DNA of 64,000 bases. Origin: Vibrio gangliei. GTDB lineage: Bacteria; Pseudomonadota; Gammaproteobacteria; Enterobacterales; Vibrionaceae. Under the pieces are notes generated by a model. That model worked only from the letters and a program-made list of their open reading frames with translations. It searched no databases and had not been told where the DNA came from. Position 1 is the first letter of the stretch. Each line of letters opens with the position of its first letter. Below, piece after piece: positions 26,631-37,601 of the stretch. The position numbers and the translations under genes are program-made. The stretch is from assembly GCF_026001925.1 (NCBI RefSeq), contig NZ_AP021870.1, forward strand, positions 248,001 to 312,000, read 5' to 3'.

Positions 26631-27725
26631 ATGAAAAAACGCTACGTTGCCATTATCGTTTTAATCGGTGTGGTAATTGGCTGGATCACTTTTGGGGGAA
26701 CCCAAGCTGTGCTTCATGCCACTTCGACCACTGAATTTTGTGTTTCTTGCCACACTATGGAAAAACCTTTTCACGAGTACCAAGGTTCAGTGCACTTTAG
26801 TAACAGCAAAGGCGTAAGAGCCGAGTGTGCCGATTGCCACATTCCAACCCATAACACCGTCGATTATCTGTGGACCAAGATCCGTGCATCAAAAGATCTC
26901 TACCATGAGTTCGTAACCGGTAAAATTGATACTGATGAAAAGTACGAAGAACATCGCTTAGAAATGGCGCAAACCGTGTGGGATCAGCTTAAAGCGAATG
27001 ATTCTGCAACCTGCCGTTCATGCCACAGTTTTGATGCGATGGAGCTTTACGACCAACCTAAAGGCGCTCGTGAAATGCATATCGCAGCGCAAAAAGATGG
27101 CCAAACTTGTATCGATTGTCATAAAGGCGTCGCTCACATGGCTCCACAGATGAAGTTAGATACGTCTGAATTCGACCATTTAGTTGATATCGCGAAGAAA
27201 ACACCGGCGGATACCAAAGAAGTGTATGCACTTAACCCTATTCAAATGGGGGATCTTGCAACCATTAATCCGACCACTGCATTAACTGTAGAGAAAGCCG
27301 ATGGCGAGAAACGTTCTGTAACGGTATCGGGTTACCAAATGAAAGGTGCTGAGCAGATCCTTTATTTTGATAATGGTAAACGTGCCATCCTTGCTAGCTT
27401 GACTGAGAATGGTCAGAAAGCGCTGAAAGTAGGTGAGTACGAAACAGACCATTATGGAAACGAGTGGCGTAGCGCAACCTTAACCGGTGAGATTGATAGC
27501 CCTGTATTGTCATCTCGTGAGCCAATGTGGAAATACGCGAAAGATTTAGACAATGTATATTGTTCAACCTGTCACGCTAAGATTCCAGCTGATCATTTTA
27601 CAATGAACGCATGGCCATCGGTTGTGAAAACCATGGGTTCTCGTACTGATATCTCAGATGCGAACTTAGAAATTTTGACTAAATTCTTCCAATATCACGC
27701 CAAAGATATGAAAGGACAGGAGTAA
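26631..27725 (+). CDS. torC: Pentahaem c-type cytochrome TorC (NapC/NirT family)
   Basis: Membrane-anchored quinol dehydrogenase feeding the periplasmic TMAO reductase. 364 aa. One N-terminal hydrophobic anchor ([18 protein letters not shown]), then four haem motifs in the NapC-like part (CVSCH, CADCH, CRSCH, CIDCH) and a fifth, CSTCH, in the C-terminal TorC-specific domain. Start is ATG 26631 with AGGA upstream; an earlier in-frame start lacks support. Five bases separate it from torA. Could also be named torY by analogy with torYZ. Confidence 0.93.
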   Translation: MKKRYVAIIVLIGVVIGWITFGGTQAVLHATSTTEFCVSCHTMEKPFHEYQGSVHFSNSKGVRAECADCHIPTHNTVDYLWTKIRASKDLYHEFVTGKIDTDEKYEEHRLEMAQTVWDQLKANDSATCRSCHSFDAMELYDQPKGAREMHIAAQKDGQTCIDCHKGVAHMAPQMKLDTSEFDHLVDIAKKTPADTKEVYALNPIQMGDLATINPTTALTVEKADGEKRSVTVSGYQMKGAEQILYFDNGKRAILASLTENGQKALKVGEYETDHYGNEWRSATLTGEIDSPVLSSREPMWKYAKDLDNVYCSTCHAKIPADHFTMNAWPSVVKTMGSRTDISDANLEILTKFFQYHAKDMKGQE

Positions 27726-27730
27726 GAATT

Positions 27731-30190
27731 ATGAGCAATATGAATATCTCCCGTCGCGGGTTTTTAAAAGGTGCGGGCGCTTCTGCCGGTGCGTTAGCGA
27801 TCAGCAGTGTTGTGCATCTTCCTGCTTCTGCCAATACCAAAATTGCTGAGCGTGGTTATGTGGTCACGGCTGGCCGTATGGGCATTCTAAAAGCGAGAGT
27901 TGAAGACGGAAAATTAGTTGAAACAACGAATGCATTACCACAAACCGTCGTGAACCATTTACAACAAACTGGCCCGTCTCAGGTTTATACCAAAGCGCGT
28001 GTTAATTACCCAATGGTACGTAAAGGTTTCCTTGAAAACCCTGACAATCCGGCTGGTGTGCGCGGCAAAGATGATTATGTGCGTGTTTCTTGGGATACAG
28101 CACTAAAACTTGCCCATGATAAGCACATGCAAATTCGTAATACTTACGGCCCAGAAGCGATTTATGCGGGGTCTTACGGCTGGCGTTCAAGTGGTGTTTT
28201 ACACGATGCGCGTACTTTGTTACAGCGTTATATGGCATTAGCTGGTGGCTATGTTGGTTACTTAGGTGACTACTCAACTGGTGCCGCACAGGTGATCATG
28301 CCTTATGTCGTGGGTTCAATTGAAGTGTATGAGCAACAAACGACTTACCCAGTGGTCATGGAAAACTCTGAAGTGATTGTGCTTTGGGGCTTGAACCCAA
28401 TCAACACGTTGGAAATTGCTTGGACGGCAGCGGATGGCCAAGGTTTAGAATTCTTCCACCAGTTGAAAAAATCTGGCAAAACCATCATTGCTATCGATCC
28501 AATTCGTTCTGAAACCATTGATTTCTTTGGTGAAAAAGCACAATGGGTCGCGCCAAACCCAATGACCGATGTGGCGCTTGCTATGGGTATCGCGCATACC
28601 TTAGTTAAGAATAAGCAGCACGATGAGAAGTTCTTAAATAAATATACGCAAGGTTTTGATCAATTTAACCAGTACCTACAAGGTGAAACTGACGGTATTG
28701 CTAAAGACTCTGCTTGGGCTGAAAAAATCACAGGTGTTCCTGCCAAACAAATCGAAGTATTAGCGGATATTTTCTCGAAAAACCGCACTATGTTGATGGC
28801 TGGCTGGGGCATGCAGCGTCAACAATTTGGTGAACAACGTCACTGGATGATCACAACGCTGGCTGCCATGTTAGGCCAAATCGGTTTACCAGGCGGTGGT
28901 TTTGGTTTCTCTTACCATTACTCAAATGGTGGTAACCCAGCCCGTGATGCTGGTGTACTTCCTGCGATGACGGCAACCATTGATGAAAACTTCACAGCGG
29001 GCATTAATGTCGGTGGTGTGGTGAATGCTTTCCCCGTCGCACGTATTGTTGAAGCGATGGAAAATCCAGGTAAAGAATACCAACACAATGGTCAAACTCG
29101 TACATTCCCGCATGTTCGTATGCTATGGACCTCAGGTGGGGCGAACTTTACTCAACACCAAGATACTAACCGTTTGGTTAAAGCGTGGAACAAGCTAGAT
29201 TTTGTTGTTATCAATGAAATTTACTGGACGGCTGCTGCAAAACACGCCGATATCGTTTTCCCAATCACTACAAGCTTCGAACGCAATGACATGACCATGG
29301 TGGGTGACTACAGTAATCAGTTCATCACACCAATGAAGCAAGTGGTTGAGCCTCAAGGGGAATCGAAGAGTGACTTTGAAGTGTTTGCTTCGTTGTCTGA
29401 GCATTTATTCAAAGGTGGTCGTCGCGTTTATACCGAAGGCCGTGAAGAGATGGAGTGGCTGCGTGATTTCTATAAGAAGGCGCAAAAAGGTGGCCGTAAT
29501 GCTCGCGTTCCTATGCCTAACTTCACTCAATTTTGGGAAGCAAATGAATACCTAGAAATGAAGTGGAATGAAGAGGCTGCGAAGTTTGTCCGTTTTGCTG
29601 AATTCCGTAAAGATCCAGTCATGAACCCGCTTGGTACGCCAAGTGGTAAGATTGAAATCTACTCTAAGACATTGGAAAGCTATGGTCTTAAAGACTGTCC
29701 TCCACACCCAACTTGGTTAGAACCGACTGAATACACTGGCTCTGCCAAAGAAGGCGAATTGCAGCTTATGACGGCACACTCAGCGTACCGTCTACATAGC
29801 CAGTTCAACTACGCGGATGTTCGTAAAGAATACGCGATTGCAGGTAAAGAGCCGATCCTTATCAACAAAGACGATGCTGAAAAACGTGGCATCAAAACTG
29901 GTGATGTGGTTCGCGTATTTAACCAACGTGGTCAAGTGCTTGCGGGGGCGAATGTGACGGATGGGATTAAACAAGGTTCTGTATGTATCCACGAAGGCGC
30001 ATGGCCTGATTTTGACCCTGAAATCGGTATCTGCCGTAACGGTGGTCCAAACGTTCTGACTTTAGATATCCCAACCTCTCGCCTAGCCAATGGTTGTGCG
30101 GCTAACTCTGCGTTAGTTAAAGTGGAAAAATGGGTAGGTGATACGCTTGAAACCAAAGCGTTTGAGCCACCTAAAGTAACAGAAGCTTAA
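27731..30190 (+). CDS. torA: Trimethylamine N-oxide reductase (TorA/TorZ), molybdenum enzyme
   Basis: Periplasmic Mo-bisMGD reductase of TMAO and possibly other S/N-oxides, 819 aa. Twin-arginine signal [19 protein letters not shown] at the N-terminus. The Mo-ligand serine is in [18 protein letters not shown]. Other family features: [51 protein letters not shown] and the C-terminal [21 protein letters not shown]. No TorD chaperone or TorTSR signalling genes occur in the window. TorZ is an alternative name; length and lack of an iron-sulfur motif fit either. Confidence 0.93.
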   Translation: MSNMNISRRGFLKGAGASAGALAISSVVHLPASANTKIAERGYVVTAGRMGILKARVEDGKLVETTNALPQTVVNHLQQTGPSQVYTKARVNYPMVRKGFLENPDNPAGVRGKDDYVRVSWDTALKLAHDKHMQIRNTYGPEAIYAGSYGWRSSGVLHDARTLLQRYMALAGGYVGYLGDYSTGAAQVIMPYVVGSIEVYEQQTTYPVVMENSEVIVLWGLNPINTLEIAWTAADGQGLEFFHQLKKSGKTIIAIDPIRSETIDFFGEKAQWVAPNPMTDVALAMGIAHTLVKNKQHDEKFLNKYTQGFDQFNQYLQGETDGIAKDSAWAEKITGVPAKQIEVLADIFSKNRTMLMAGWGMQRQQFGEQRHWMITTLAAMLGQIGLPGGGFGFSYHYSNGGNPARDAGVLPAMTATIDENFTAGINVGGVVNAFPVARIVEAMENPGKEYQHNGQTRTFPHVRMLWTSGGANFTQHQDTNRLVKAWNKLDFVVINEIYWTAAAKHADIVFPITTSFERNDMTMVGDYSNQFITPMKQVVEPQGESKSDFEVFASLSEHLFKGGRRVYTEGREEMEWLRDFYKKAQKGGRNARVPMPNFTQFWEANEYLEMKWNEEAAKFVRFAEFRKDPVMNPLGTPSGKIEIYSKTLESYGLKDCPPHPTWLEPTEYTGSAKEGELQLMTAHSAYRLHSQFNYADVRKEYAIAGKEPILINKDDAEKRGIKTGDVVRVFNQRGQVLAGANVTDGIKQGSVCIHEGAWPDFDPEIGICRNGGPNVLTLDIPTSRLANGCAANSALVKVEKWVGDTLETKAFEPPKVTEA

Positions 30191-30215
30191 TCTGCGTTAA
30201 TCAATTCAGATAAAT

Positions 30216-30256
30216 AAAAATCCGAGCCATTCTTCTTGAAGTGGCTCGGATTTTTT
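30216..30256. terminator. Bidirectional terminator after torA
   Basis: AAAAATCCGAGCCA pairs with TGGCTCGGATTTTTT across a 12-nt loop, between convergent torA and the pectinesterase gene. Confidence 0.93.
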
Positions 30257-30279
30257 ATTGCTGAATCAGAATTTATTGA

Positions 30280-32742
30280 TTAAGGCTGTGGATTCCAACC
30301 CGCGCCACCATTGTAATTTGAGAAAATGGCTTCACGTGTCAAATAAGGCTGAGCCTCTTCTTGATTTAGAATATAAACCCCTTGGCGATTCTCAAGTGCC
30401 ATAGGTTCACCATCAATGTTCATGGTATTGAACTCGCGCCATCCGGTGGTTGCGGTTGGTTCACTTGGATTCGGTTTTGGTTGACCATTAATGCCTTCAA
30501 CAGCCCAGCCAATATCGGCAATATGGCTATCCACTTTACTGTTAATCAAAATGATGTTGTCAAAGTAATTACTGTAGCCAGCGCTACGGGCAAAGTAGGT
30601 AGATGCATCACTGATGGTATTTCCAACAGGACCAATCCCATGAGTAAAGGTTGAGTTTAAGAACACAAATCCGAGATCATTAGCGCTGACGGTACGAGCT
30701 TGAAGAACGTAACCACCACTGGTTTCTAGGCCAGTTCCATCTTTAGAATCTCCAATGGTTCTAATTTCCGATTCTTCAAATAGCGCGGTATTGTTGTTAC
30801 CCCAGATAAAATCGACATTTCCTGCAATCAGACTGTGATAAAACCAGCTATAACCTTTCAGCTGTAAGGTATCTTGTTCACTTTCGAAATGAATGTTTTT
30901 GGCTATCAAACGCTGCTTGTCATTGGCATTGAAATAGATTGCTTCTGCCTGATTTGAGGCTGAATTGGAGCGGACATGTGAATTTCTCAGCGTTAAATTT
31001 TCTAGCGTTAACATATCTGAGGACTCCACCAAAAAGACACTTCGTCCACCTTCAACTGCTCCTGGTGCAGAGCCTTTGCCAGATCCCGAGTTTAAGGTTT
31101 CATAGTTATCATATTCGATAATGGTGTCTTCAGGAGAGACACCGCTAATAGTGACATTATGTTTATTGGCTAGATACAGAAGTTCTCGGTATGTGCCTGC
31201 GGCTAAATTAATGTTCACCGGTGTATCTGCTGCGCTATTTTTCATAATGAAATTGAAAGCAGCTTGAAGCGTTGAGAAGTCATTGCTGGCGTCTTTACCT
31301 ACAGTGATTTGATCGCCAGAAGGTAAAGTTGATTTCGTCATAAATGACCACTGGCTAGATTTGCCTAGTCCAACGAACGCTTTTCCATCCAAGGTTGCAC
31401 CTGTCACGAGACCATCACCAACCACTACGTAATAGTTTTCTCCGTAATCCAATACATCGCTGTGTGGTTGAATTCGTAGTGTATTGCCATCTAAGTAAAT
31501 AGGGTGTTGATTCACGGTACGAACTTTATCTTGAGTCTTATAGCCTAATTGATTGATGTCGCCAGTTAGTAGCAAGGTATCCACCAATTGATCATCACTG
31601 CTGCGGTAAATACGCACTTCACCTTTTTCGCCTAATGCTGGGGTGTTATCAAAAGTGAGTAATAGCTCAGGATCAATGGCTTGCTCAACACTGTTGATGG
31701 CTGGGAAGGTTTTGCCAGTTAAGTTGTAGCTTTCGCTTGGCATGACAAAAGGCGCTTCAACATTGACTTGAATGGTTTTGGCGAGCGTTGGATCTGAACC
31801 TGATTGGAAGGTGACACTGGCTTCACCAACGGCAAGTGGAATAAGGCTGACCATATTGCCCGAGGTATCCACTTGAACAATGCTAGTGTCGCTTGAGGTC
31901 ACAGTGAAGGTATCGGCAGTCACACCATCACTCTGCATGGCGGTGACATTAATATCCAACGATTCACCACCAGCTATTGCTGAATCCCAAGTTGGCTGTT
32001 TGTAATCGAGAACCAGTAATACCGGTTTTAATTCTGGATTACCAATCTTGATGTAATCGATTTCAAATGAGCGATTGTTAGTAAAAATACCGAACGGGCC
32101 TGATTGTGAAAAGTCTGTGTTAGTCGTTGGTAGTGACATCGTGCTGATCTTCTCACCATCTAAATACAAAGTGAGATCGTTACCTTCCATATCAAAGCGA
32201 ACTTTGTACCAAGTGCCGTCATCAGTGCCATCTTTTGCTCCTAAGTAGATGGGCATTGAGGTTTGCGAAGGGCGTGAAATGGACGCCTGTTCACTGATCG
32301 CCATTTCTGCTTTGGTACTTGTTGGGGAGTTTTGAAGGTTTAATCCGCCTGCAATCCAACTGCCGGCTTCTTGATAGCGGCCAAAGAAATACAGTTGTTT
32401 ATTGGCCGTGGTGCTGTTTTGTCTAGGTCGAATACGAGCTTCAATAAAGTAGTCATCATAGGGTAGGACTTTTTGAATCGACTTAGGTGAAGCTAATAGA
32501 ATTTCGCCACCTTTTGAACCCGCGGTATAACGTAAATAACCCTCACCTTTGGGCACATCAAACACACCGTCTGGATCACCGCCATCCGTGGCTAATAATT
32601 GCCATTTAGTTAAATTATTTTGGTTGAAGTCATCACAAACGTATAGATCCGTCATGTCACGGCATACGGGTAGCATTTCTAATTTTTCGAAATAACATCC
32701 GGGTAAGGTAACAATGGCAGCGAGCGCTAAATATCTTTTCAT
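30280..32742 (-). CDS. Pectinesterase, multidomain lipoprotein
   Basis: De-esterifies pectin; predicted outer-membrane lipoprotein, 820 aa. Lipobox LPGC (Cys ~16). A LamG/concanavalin-like domain covers ~30-235 (GTWYKVRFDMEGNDLTLYLD), followed by a Big-type Ig domain ~250-330 and an SbsA-like Ig domain ~335-455. The C-terminal ~345 residues are a CE8 beta-helix: GKDASNDFSTLQAAFNFI, catalytic Asp in SEQDTLQLKG and the nucleophile in AGNVDFIWGNNN, then GYVLQARTV. PemB of soft-rot bacteria is a precedent for a lipoprotein form. No pectate lyase or uronate catabolism genes are nearby. GGAATG precedes the ATG. Confidence 0.92.
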   Translation of the reverse strand: MKRYLALAAIVTLPGCYFEKLEMLPVCRDMTDLYVCDDFNQNNLTKWQLLATDGGDPDGVFDVPKGEGYLRYTAGSKGGEILLASPKSIQKVLPYDDYFIEARIRPRQNSTTANKQLYFFGRYQEAGSWIAGGLNLQNSPTSTKAEMAISEQASISRPSQTSMPIYLGAKDGTDDGTWYKVRFDMEGNDLTLYLDGEKISTMSLPTTNTDFSQSGPFGIFTNNRSFEIDYIKIGNPELKPVLLVLDYKQPTWDSAIAGGESLDINVTAMQSDGVTADTFTVTSSDTSIVQVDTSGNMVSLIPLAVGEASVTFQSGSDPTLAKTIQVNVEAPFVMPSESYNLTGKTFPAINSVEQAIDPELLLTFDNTPALGEKGEVRIYRSSDDQLVDTLLLTGDINQLGYKTQDKVRTVNQHPIYLDGNTLRIQPHSDVLDYGENYYVVVGDGLVTGATLDGKAFVGLGKSSQWSFMTKSTLPSGDQITVGKDASNDFSTLQAAFNFIMKNSAADTPVNINLAAGTYRELLYLANKHNVTISGVSPEDTIIEYDNYETLNSGSGKGSAPGAVEGGRSVFLVESSDMLTLENLTLRNSHVRSNSASNQAEAIYFNANDKQRLIAKNIHFESEQDTLQLKGYSWFYHSLIAGNVDFIWGNNNTALFEESEIRTIGDSKDGTGLETSGGYVLQARTVSANDLGFVFLNSTFTHGIGPVGNTISDASTYFARSAGYSNYFDNIILINSKVDSHIADIGWAVEGINGQPKPNPSEPTATTGWREFNTMNIDGEPMALENRQGVYILNQEEAQPYLTREAIFSNYNGGAGWNPQP

Positions 32743-32907
32743 TAATACATTCCGTCCATAGAGTGGTTATTATTTGGAATGTTATTTATAGAATTGATTT
32801 TTTATAAAATGAAAACGGCGTTTTGAAAAATTTGGCTGTAAGCGGTTTTTTGACTAAAATTTGTTCTAAGTTGATATGGATTTACATATAAATTTTAATT
32901 TACTCAC

Positions 32908-32934
32908 AAAAAGCGCCAACCTGAGTCAGCGCTA
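32908..32934 (-). terminator. Terminator of the MetE-like gene
   Basis: On the minus strand AGCGC/GCGCT stem with a 12-nt loop followed by TTTTTG. Confidence 0.7.
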
Positions 32935-32954
32935 ATTGCTCGTGAGTTTCGTCT

Positions 32955-34091
32955 TTAGCTCCAGACTTCCTCTGCGATTTCAACTACATGCTTGAGCTTG
33001 TTCCATTGCTCTTGCTCAGAAAGTACATTGCCTTCTTCGGTAGAAGCAAAACCGCACTGTGGGCTTAGACGTAATTGGTCTAGTGGAAGATATTTTGCAG
33101 CGTCAGCGATGCGTTGCTTGATGAATTCTTTATCTTCAAGTCGTGGTGATTTTGACGTGATCACGCCGATAGCAACGAATAAATCTTTACGATTAACGTA
33201 TTTCAACGGCTCAAAACCCCCAGATCGTTCATCATCAAATTCGAGAAATAAACCATCGACGTTTAGCTTGCCAAAAATGGTTTCGGCGGCAGCGTCATAA
33301 CCGCCTGATCCAAAGTAGGTCGAACGGAAATTGCCACGGCAGATGTGCATGGTGATCAACAGGTCATCGGGTTTGTTTTTAATGGATTCATTAATTAGCT
33401 TAGTAAAAATCGTTAAAGTTTGCTCTGTTGTGTAGCCTAGCTTTTCAAGATCTTTTACACCATTTTCGGAGAAAAATAACGCCCAAGCTGTGTCATCAAG
33501 TTGTAGGTAACGACATCCCGCATTGTAAAAGGCTTGAATCGCATCTTGATACGCTTGAATAAGATCATTGAGGTAGGAATCTAAATTATCTTGATAGCAG
33601 GCGGCTTCATTTTTACCACGTAAGAACAACATGTTTGGGCTTGGAATGGTTTGTTTTGCTACATGCTTATCGTCTTTAATCAGAGATTTTAGAAATTTAA
33701 AGTCACTGAGGAAAGGGTGAGAATTGGAAAAGCTGATTTTATCAACCACTTTGACACTGTGCAGTTTTGGTTTAGTGCCCTTAAAGTTAAGTGGTACTTC
33801 TGGGGTAAAACCTTCAACGCCATTGAGACCTTCAAGAAAATCAAAATGCCACCAAGCACGAGAGTATTCGCCATCAGTGATCACTTTTAAGCCCGTTTCT
33901 TTTTGTTTTTCGACATGAAGACGAGTTTGATCGCGTTGAATATCGATGAGGTCTTGTTGAGAAAGTTCACCGTTTTGGTATTGCAGACGTGCTTTTTTCA
34001 GAGGTTCGCTGCGAAGTAAACTGCCAACTTGATCAGCATAAAAAGGTGTGGTGGTTGTGTTGATGATATAGCTTGATTTGTTGTCTTCCAT
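32955..34091 (-). CDS. MetE-like cobalamin-independent methyltransferase (YxjG/YxjH type)
   Basis: 378 aa, equivalent to the C-terminal catalytic half of MetE. Zinc-site residues are visible: His and Cys in LITMHICRGNFRS, Glu in GLFLEFDDERSG, and the distal Cys in LRLSPQCGFAST. The N-terminus has PFYADQVGSLLRS, and YLQLDDTAWALFF is typical. Likely transfers methyl groups to homocysteine or another thiol, from an unknown donor. Start chosen at ATG 34091, with GAGGCAG upstream; the open frame extends 20 codons further. No SAM or cobalamin riboswitch was noticed upstream. Confidence 0.85.
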   Translation of the reverse strand: MEDNKSSYIINTTTTPFYADQVGSLLRSEPLKKARLQYQNGELSQQDLIDIQRDQTRLHVEKQKETGLKVITDGEYSRAWWHFDFLEGLNGVEGFTPEVPLNFKGTKPKLHSVKVVDKISFSNSHPFLSDFKFLKSLIKDDKHVAKQTIPSPNMLFLRGKNEAACYQDNLDSYLNDLIQAYQDAIQAFYNAGCRYLQLDDTAWALFFSENGVKDLEKLGYTTEQTLTIFTKLINESIKNKPDDLLITMHICRGNFRSTYFGSGGYDAAAETIFGKLNVDGLFLEFDDERSGGFEPLKYVNRKDLFVAIGVITSKSPRLEDKEFIKQRIADAAKYLPLDQLRLSPQCGFASTEEGNVLSEQEQWNKLKHVVEIAEEVWS

Positions 34092-34218
34092 GAATACTGC
34101 CTCGAATTGTGAAGATAAATAACCGTCTAGATGGCTAAATAATCTTCCCAATTAGTGACAAAAACAATAGTAATTACTTCATGCTGATTATGAATTAAAT
34201 TCAAGTTGCTTTGTTTCT

Positions 34219-35472
34219 TTAACTTGTCTTGGCTTCTGAATCTGTTTTTGTTTCTTGAGCCTGTTTTTGCTTCTTGAAATAGTACAAGCCAATTAAAGCG
34301 GCAATTGCACTACTTAATGCGCCTAAGGCGAGTGACCAGCGCGGGCCATATTGGTCGGCAATCCAACCGACAATAGGTGCGCCAATTGGGGTACATCCCA
34401 TAGCAATTGCCATACGGATTGCAATCACGCGGCCACGCATGCTGGGTTCAGTAGTCAGTTGAAGTAGGCTATTACTGGAAGTGTTAAAGGTTTGCACCGA
34501 GACACCAATTAATATCAAGGTTAAGCCGAATAGCCAATAAGTAGGGCTGATGGCTGAAATGGTGAATCCGACTGTCAGGACGACACAACCGAGCACCAAT
34601 GAACGCATAGTGGGGCCTTCACCTTTGGCGGAGAATAATGCGCCAGCTACGGAGCCCACCGCCATTAACGTTGTGAGAAACCCAAAGTGTCCTACGCCCA
34701 TATCAAATACTTTAACCGCCATGGTTGAGATGAAAATAGGGAAGTTAAGCGCAAAGGTTCCAATCATAAATAACATGAAGAAGATGGTGCGTAGATCTTC
34801 ACGTTGCCATGAATATTTGAATCCTTTGAGCAGCGCTCCCGGTCCTTTGGCGCTGCGAGTGCTTGGATGTAATTGATGGAGCTTGAAATGAAACAGGGAA
34901 AAGATCACACCAATAAAAGATAAAGCATTGACGATAAATACCCAGCCAGTACCAATGCCTGCAATTAACAATGCCGCCAGAGAAGGGCCTATCATCCTTG
35001 CAGAATTAAATGAGGTTGAATTTAATGCAACCGCATTGGAGAGATCTTTATCACTCACTAATTCAGTCACAAAGGTTTGGCGAACAGGGGCATCAATTGC
35101 GGTGGTGCAGCCGAGAATAAAGGCAAAAATATACACATGCCACAGTTCAATATGGCCAGTTAACGTCAAAATGCCAAGCAACAAGGGTAAAAGCGCGAGT
35201 AAAGATTGAGTAACAATGAGAACTTTGCGTCGATCAAATTGGTCGGCAATATAGCCAGAAAAGGGCAGCAATAAAGCGTGAGGGCCAAATTGCAACGACA
35301 TCACCACACCCACAGCGGTCGCGTTGTGTTGCGTCAATTCAGTCAAGACTAACCAATCTTGCGCGGTCCGTTGCATCCAAGTCCCGATATTTGAGACTAA
35401 TGCGCCAATGGCCCATAAACGGTAGTTATAAAATTGCAGAGAGCGAAAAGTGGCTTTAATCGCAGAAGCCAT
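34219..35472 (-). CDS. MFS transporter (EntS/MFS_3 type)
   Basis: 417 aa with 12 likely transmembrane segments. Motif A-like loop: FSGYIADQFDRRKVLIVTQS. TAIDAPVRQTFVTELV and ALNSTSFNSARMIGPSLAAL are the DUF894/EntS-like signatures of this exporter branch. Lys/Gln/Thr-rich C-terminus. Start at ATG 35472, with AAGG upstream; 15 codons of in-frame extension are less likely. Substrate unknown. Confidence 0.85.
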   Translation of the reverse strand: MASAIKATFRSLQFYNYRLWAIGALVSNIGTWMQRTAQDWLVLTELTQHNATAVGVVMSLQFGPHALLLPFSGYIADQFDRRKVLIVTQSLLALLPLLLGILTLTGHIELWHVYIFAFILGCTTAIDAPVRQTFVTELVSDKDLSNAVALNSTSFNSARMIGPSLAALLIAGIGTGWVFIVNALSFIGVIFSLFHFKLHQLHPSTRSAKGPGALLKGFKYSWQREDLRTIFFMLFMIGTFALNFPIFISTMAVKVFDMGVGHFGFLTTLMAVGSVAGALFSAKGEGPTMRSLVLGCVVLTVGFTISAISPTYWLFGLTLILIGVSVQTFNTSSNSLLQLTTEPSMRGRVIAIRMAIAMGCTPIGAPIVGWIADQYGPRWSLALGALSSAIAALIGLYYFKKQKQAQETKTDSEAKTS

Positions 35473-35714
35473 ATCAGACCTTATTTTAAAAAATGAGCGT
35501 GTGAATAATCGAGACAATCACAAAAGGGTCAATATGGTAACGCTTTGAGGGTGTTTACCCAAATTCCAAAAAGGTCTTAAAACGATCATCATTATGACTA
35601 AATGCAGAATATCGCCTAAAACATCACCTTGTTGTGAAGATTAACTGGTGTTCCCATAGCCATAAAAAATATCAAAATAGTATTTATACTCCGTGAAAAT
35701 ACAGTGCTAACATG

Positions 35715-35730
35715 TGTGACTCAAATCACG
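35715..35730 (+). promoter_or_regulatory. CRP-type site upstream of sotB
   Basis: TGTGACTCAAATCACG matches TGTGA-N6-TCACA at nine of ten core positions, centred 54 bp before the sotB ATG. Suggests cAMP-CRP control of the sugar exporter. Confidence 0.6.
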
Positions 35731-35776
35731 ATTTTGTGCTCGAAACATTTGGGCAAATACACATTTTGGATTGGCT

Positions 35777-36949
35777 ATGACAGAAAAAATATCGCGTCGT
35801 AAACAGTATTTACAAGTACTGGCGATGGGGTTCAGTGCGTTTATTTTTAATACCACAGAATTTGTTCCGGTCGGTATTTTAACTGATATCGGGAGCAGCT
35901 TTGATATTACTGCCGCTAAGGTGGGATGGATGCTCACGATTTACGCGTGGGTGGTGGCGTTGTTTTCACTTCCTCTCATGCTACTAACCCGCAAAGTGGA
36001 ACGTAAAACCTTGCTGCTGTGCTTATTTGGCGTATTTTCAGCTAGCCATGTGTTATCGGTTTTCGCCTGGAATTTTCCAGTCTTAGTGATCAGTCGGATC
36101 GGGATTGCGTTTTCTCACGCGGTGTTTTGGTCAATCACCGCTGCGATCGCCATTCGTGTTGCGCCAGCAGGTAAAAAGACCTTTGCGCTGAGTGTGCTTG
36201 CCACTGGTACATCATTGGCTATGGTCCTTGGTGTGCCTGTTGGGCGCTTAATTGGTCAATGGTTTGGTTGGCGCGCTACTTTTGGTGTGATTGGTGTGAT
36301 CGCGTTTACCATGATGATCATTCTTGCTCGCTTGTTGCCAACGTTACCTAGTGTGTCATCGGGCAGCTTGAAGAGTTTGTCTGCGGTCTTCAAAAAGCCA
36401 GTACTGCTTGGTTCCTATTTGTTTATCTTTCTGATTTTCACCGCGCATTACACAAGCTACAGCTACATTGAACCTTTCATGCATGAAGTGGGGCAGGCTA
36501 ATAGTTACTTTACGACGTTTTTATTATTGTTGTTTGGTGGCGCAGGTATTGTTGGCAGTGTGATTTTTGGTTTCTGGGGTGAGAAACACAATACAAAATT
36601 ACTGCTAGCAAGCGGTGTGCTATTGAGTATTTGTTTGTTGATGGTAAGTGCTGTGGCTTTATCTCAATGGGGAATTAGCAGCCTGATTTTTGTGTGGGGA
36701 GTTGTGATGATGTTGGTTCCGGTCACTATGCAGGTGAAAGTATTCAATATTGATAATGATGCGTTTGAAGTTATTATGTCGATGTATTCCGGCATTATTA
36801 ACTTAGGTATTGGTGCGGGCGCATTGCTCGGCGGTAAAGTTATTATTCACTTAGGTTTGCCAAACATAGGCTACGTGGCAGCAGCGATTGGTGTGATGTC
36901 AATGCTGGTTCTCGCGACTTTATTGAAAAAGTACTCGATATTGCGTTAA
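35777..36949 (+). CDS. sotB: Sugar efflux MFS transporter SotB
   Basis: 390 aa, DHA1-family exporter of arabinose/lactose-type sugars (YdeA/SotB). N-terminus SAFIFNTTEFVPVGILTDI, then GWMLTIYAWVVALFSLPLML and SRIGIAFSHAVFWSITAAIA, and FGWRATFGVIGV are near-diagnostic of SotB. Start ATG 35777; a TTG six bases earlier is in frame. Ends before a terminator shared with the convergent acetyltransferase gene. Confidence 0.88.
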   Translation: MTEKISRRKQYLQVLAMGFSAFIFNTTEFVPVGILTDIGSSFDITAAKVGWMLTIYAWVVALFSLPLMLLTRKVERKTLLLCLFGVFSASHVLSVFAWNFPVLVISRIGIAFSHAVFWSITAAIAIRVAPAGKKTFALSVLATGTSLAMVLGVPVGRLIGQWFGWRATFGVIGVIAFTMMIILARLLPTLPSVSSGSLKSLSAVFKKPVLLGSYLFIFLIFTAHYTSYSYIEPFMHEVGQANSYFTTFLLLLFGGAGIVGSVIFGFWGEKHNTKLLLASGVLLSICLLMVSAVALSQWGISSLIFVWGVVMMLVPVTMQVKVFNIDNDAFEVIMSMYSGIINLGIGAGALLGGKVIIHLGLPNIGYVAAAIGVMSMLVLATLLKKYSILR

Positions 36950-36978
36950 CGCTCTGATGCAAAGAACGCTTGGTTAGC

Positions 36979-37012
36979 AAACCCCATCAGGTGATGCACT
37001 TCGGTGGGGTTT
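36979..37012. terminator. Bidirectional terminator, sotB / acetyltransferase
   Basis: AAACCCCA and TGGGGTTT stem between convergent genes, with TTT/AAA flanks. Confidence 0.7.
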
Positions 37013-37031
37013 ATTCTATTTAGACGGTGCA

Positions 37032-37601
37032 TTATTTTCTTGGGTTATCTTTCAGAACCTTTGCAGGGACACCACCGCAAACAGTATTCGAAGGCAGATC
37101 TTTCGTAACGACACTACCTGCGGCAATAATGCAATTGTCTCCAATGGTTACGCCTGGGCAAATCGTGGCGTTAGCACCAATCCAAACATCATCGCCAATG
37201 GTGATGGGGCGAGCATACTCTAGCCCGCTAGAGCGAACACTGGCTTCAAGCGGATGGTTGACGGTTGCAATCACTACCCCTGGAGCAATCAAACAGTTAC
37301 GACCAATTTTGACTTCACCTGCATCCAAAATAGTACAACCGTGGTTGATATAGAGATTGTCTTTCGCCTTGATGTTGTATCCATAATCACAGTTAAAAGG
37401 TGATTCAAAATACAAACCATTGGATTCACCGACGATTGCTTTGGCGATGTCTTGTCGCTTTTGAATTTCAGTTGGACATGTCTGATTTAACTGAAAACAC
37501 AATTTCTTGGTGCGGTCTCGCTCTTTAGCTAACTCGTCGTCAGATGGCAGAAATAATTCTCCTGCTAACATTTTTTGTTTTTCTGTTTTTTCGGTATGCA
37601 T
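37032..37601 (-). CDS. maa: Maltose O-acetyltransferase family enzyme
   Basis: 189 aa left-handed beta-helix acetyltransferase (Maa/LacA/NodL). Transfers acetyl from acetyl-CoA to sugars. N-terminal EKQKMLAGELFLPSDDEL, catalytic His in VIATVNHPLEASVR, and hexapeptide repeats IGDDVWIGANATICPGVTIG and NCIIAAGSVVTKD, ending GGVPAKVLK. AGGACCAA precedes the ATG. Its pairing with sotB across a terminator recalls acetylation-plus-efflux sugar detoxification, but they are separate transcripts. Confidence 0.9.
   Translation of the reverse strand: MHTEKTEKQKMLAGELFLPSDDELAKERDRTKKLCFQLNQTCPTEIQKRQDIAKAIVGESNGLYFESPFNCDYGYNIKAKDNLYINHGCTILDAGEVKIGRNCLIAPGVVIATVNHPLEASVRSSGLEYARPITIGDDVWIGANATICPGVTIGDNCIIAAGSVVTKDLPSNTVCGGVPAKVLKDNPRK

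Noticed and set aside
33000..34200. SAM or cobalamin riboswitch before the MetE-like gene
   Set aside because: The upstream ~120 bp shows no conserved helices or box sequences of those riboswitches.
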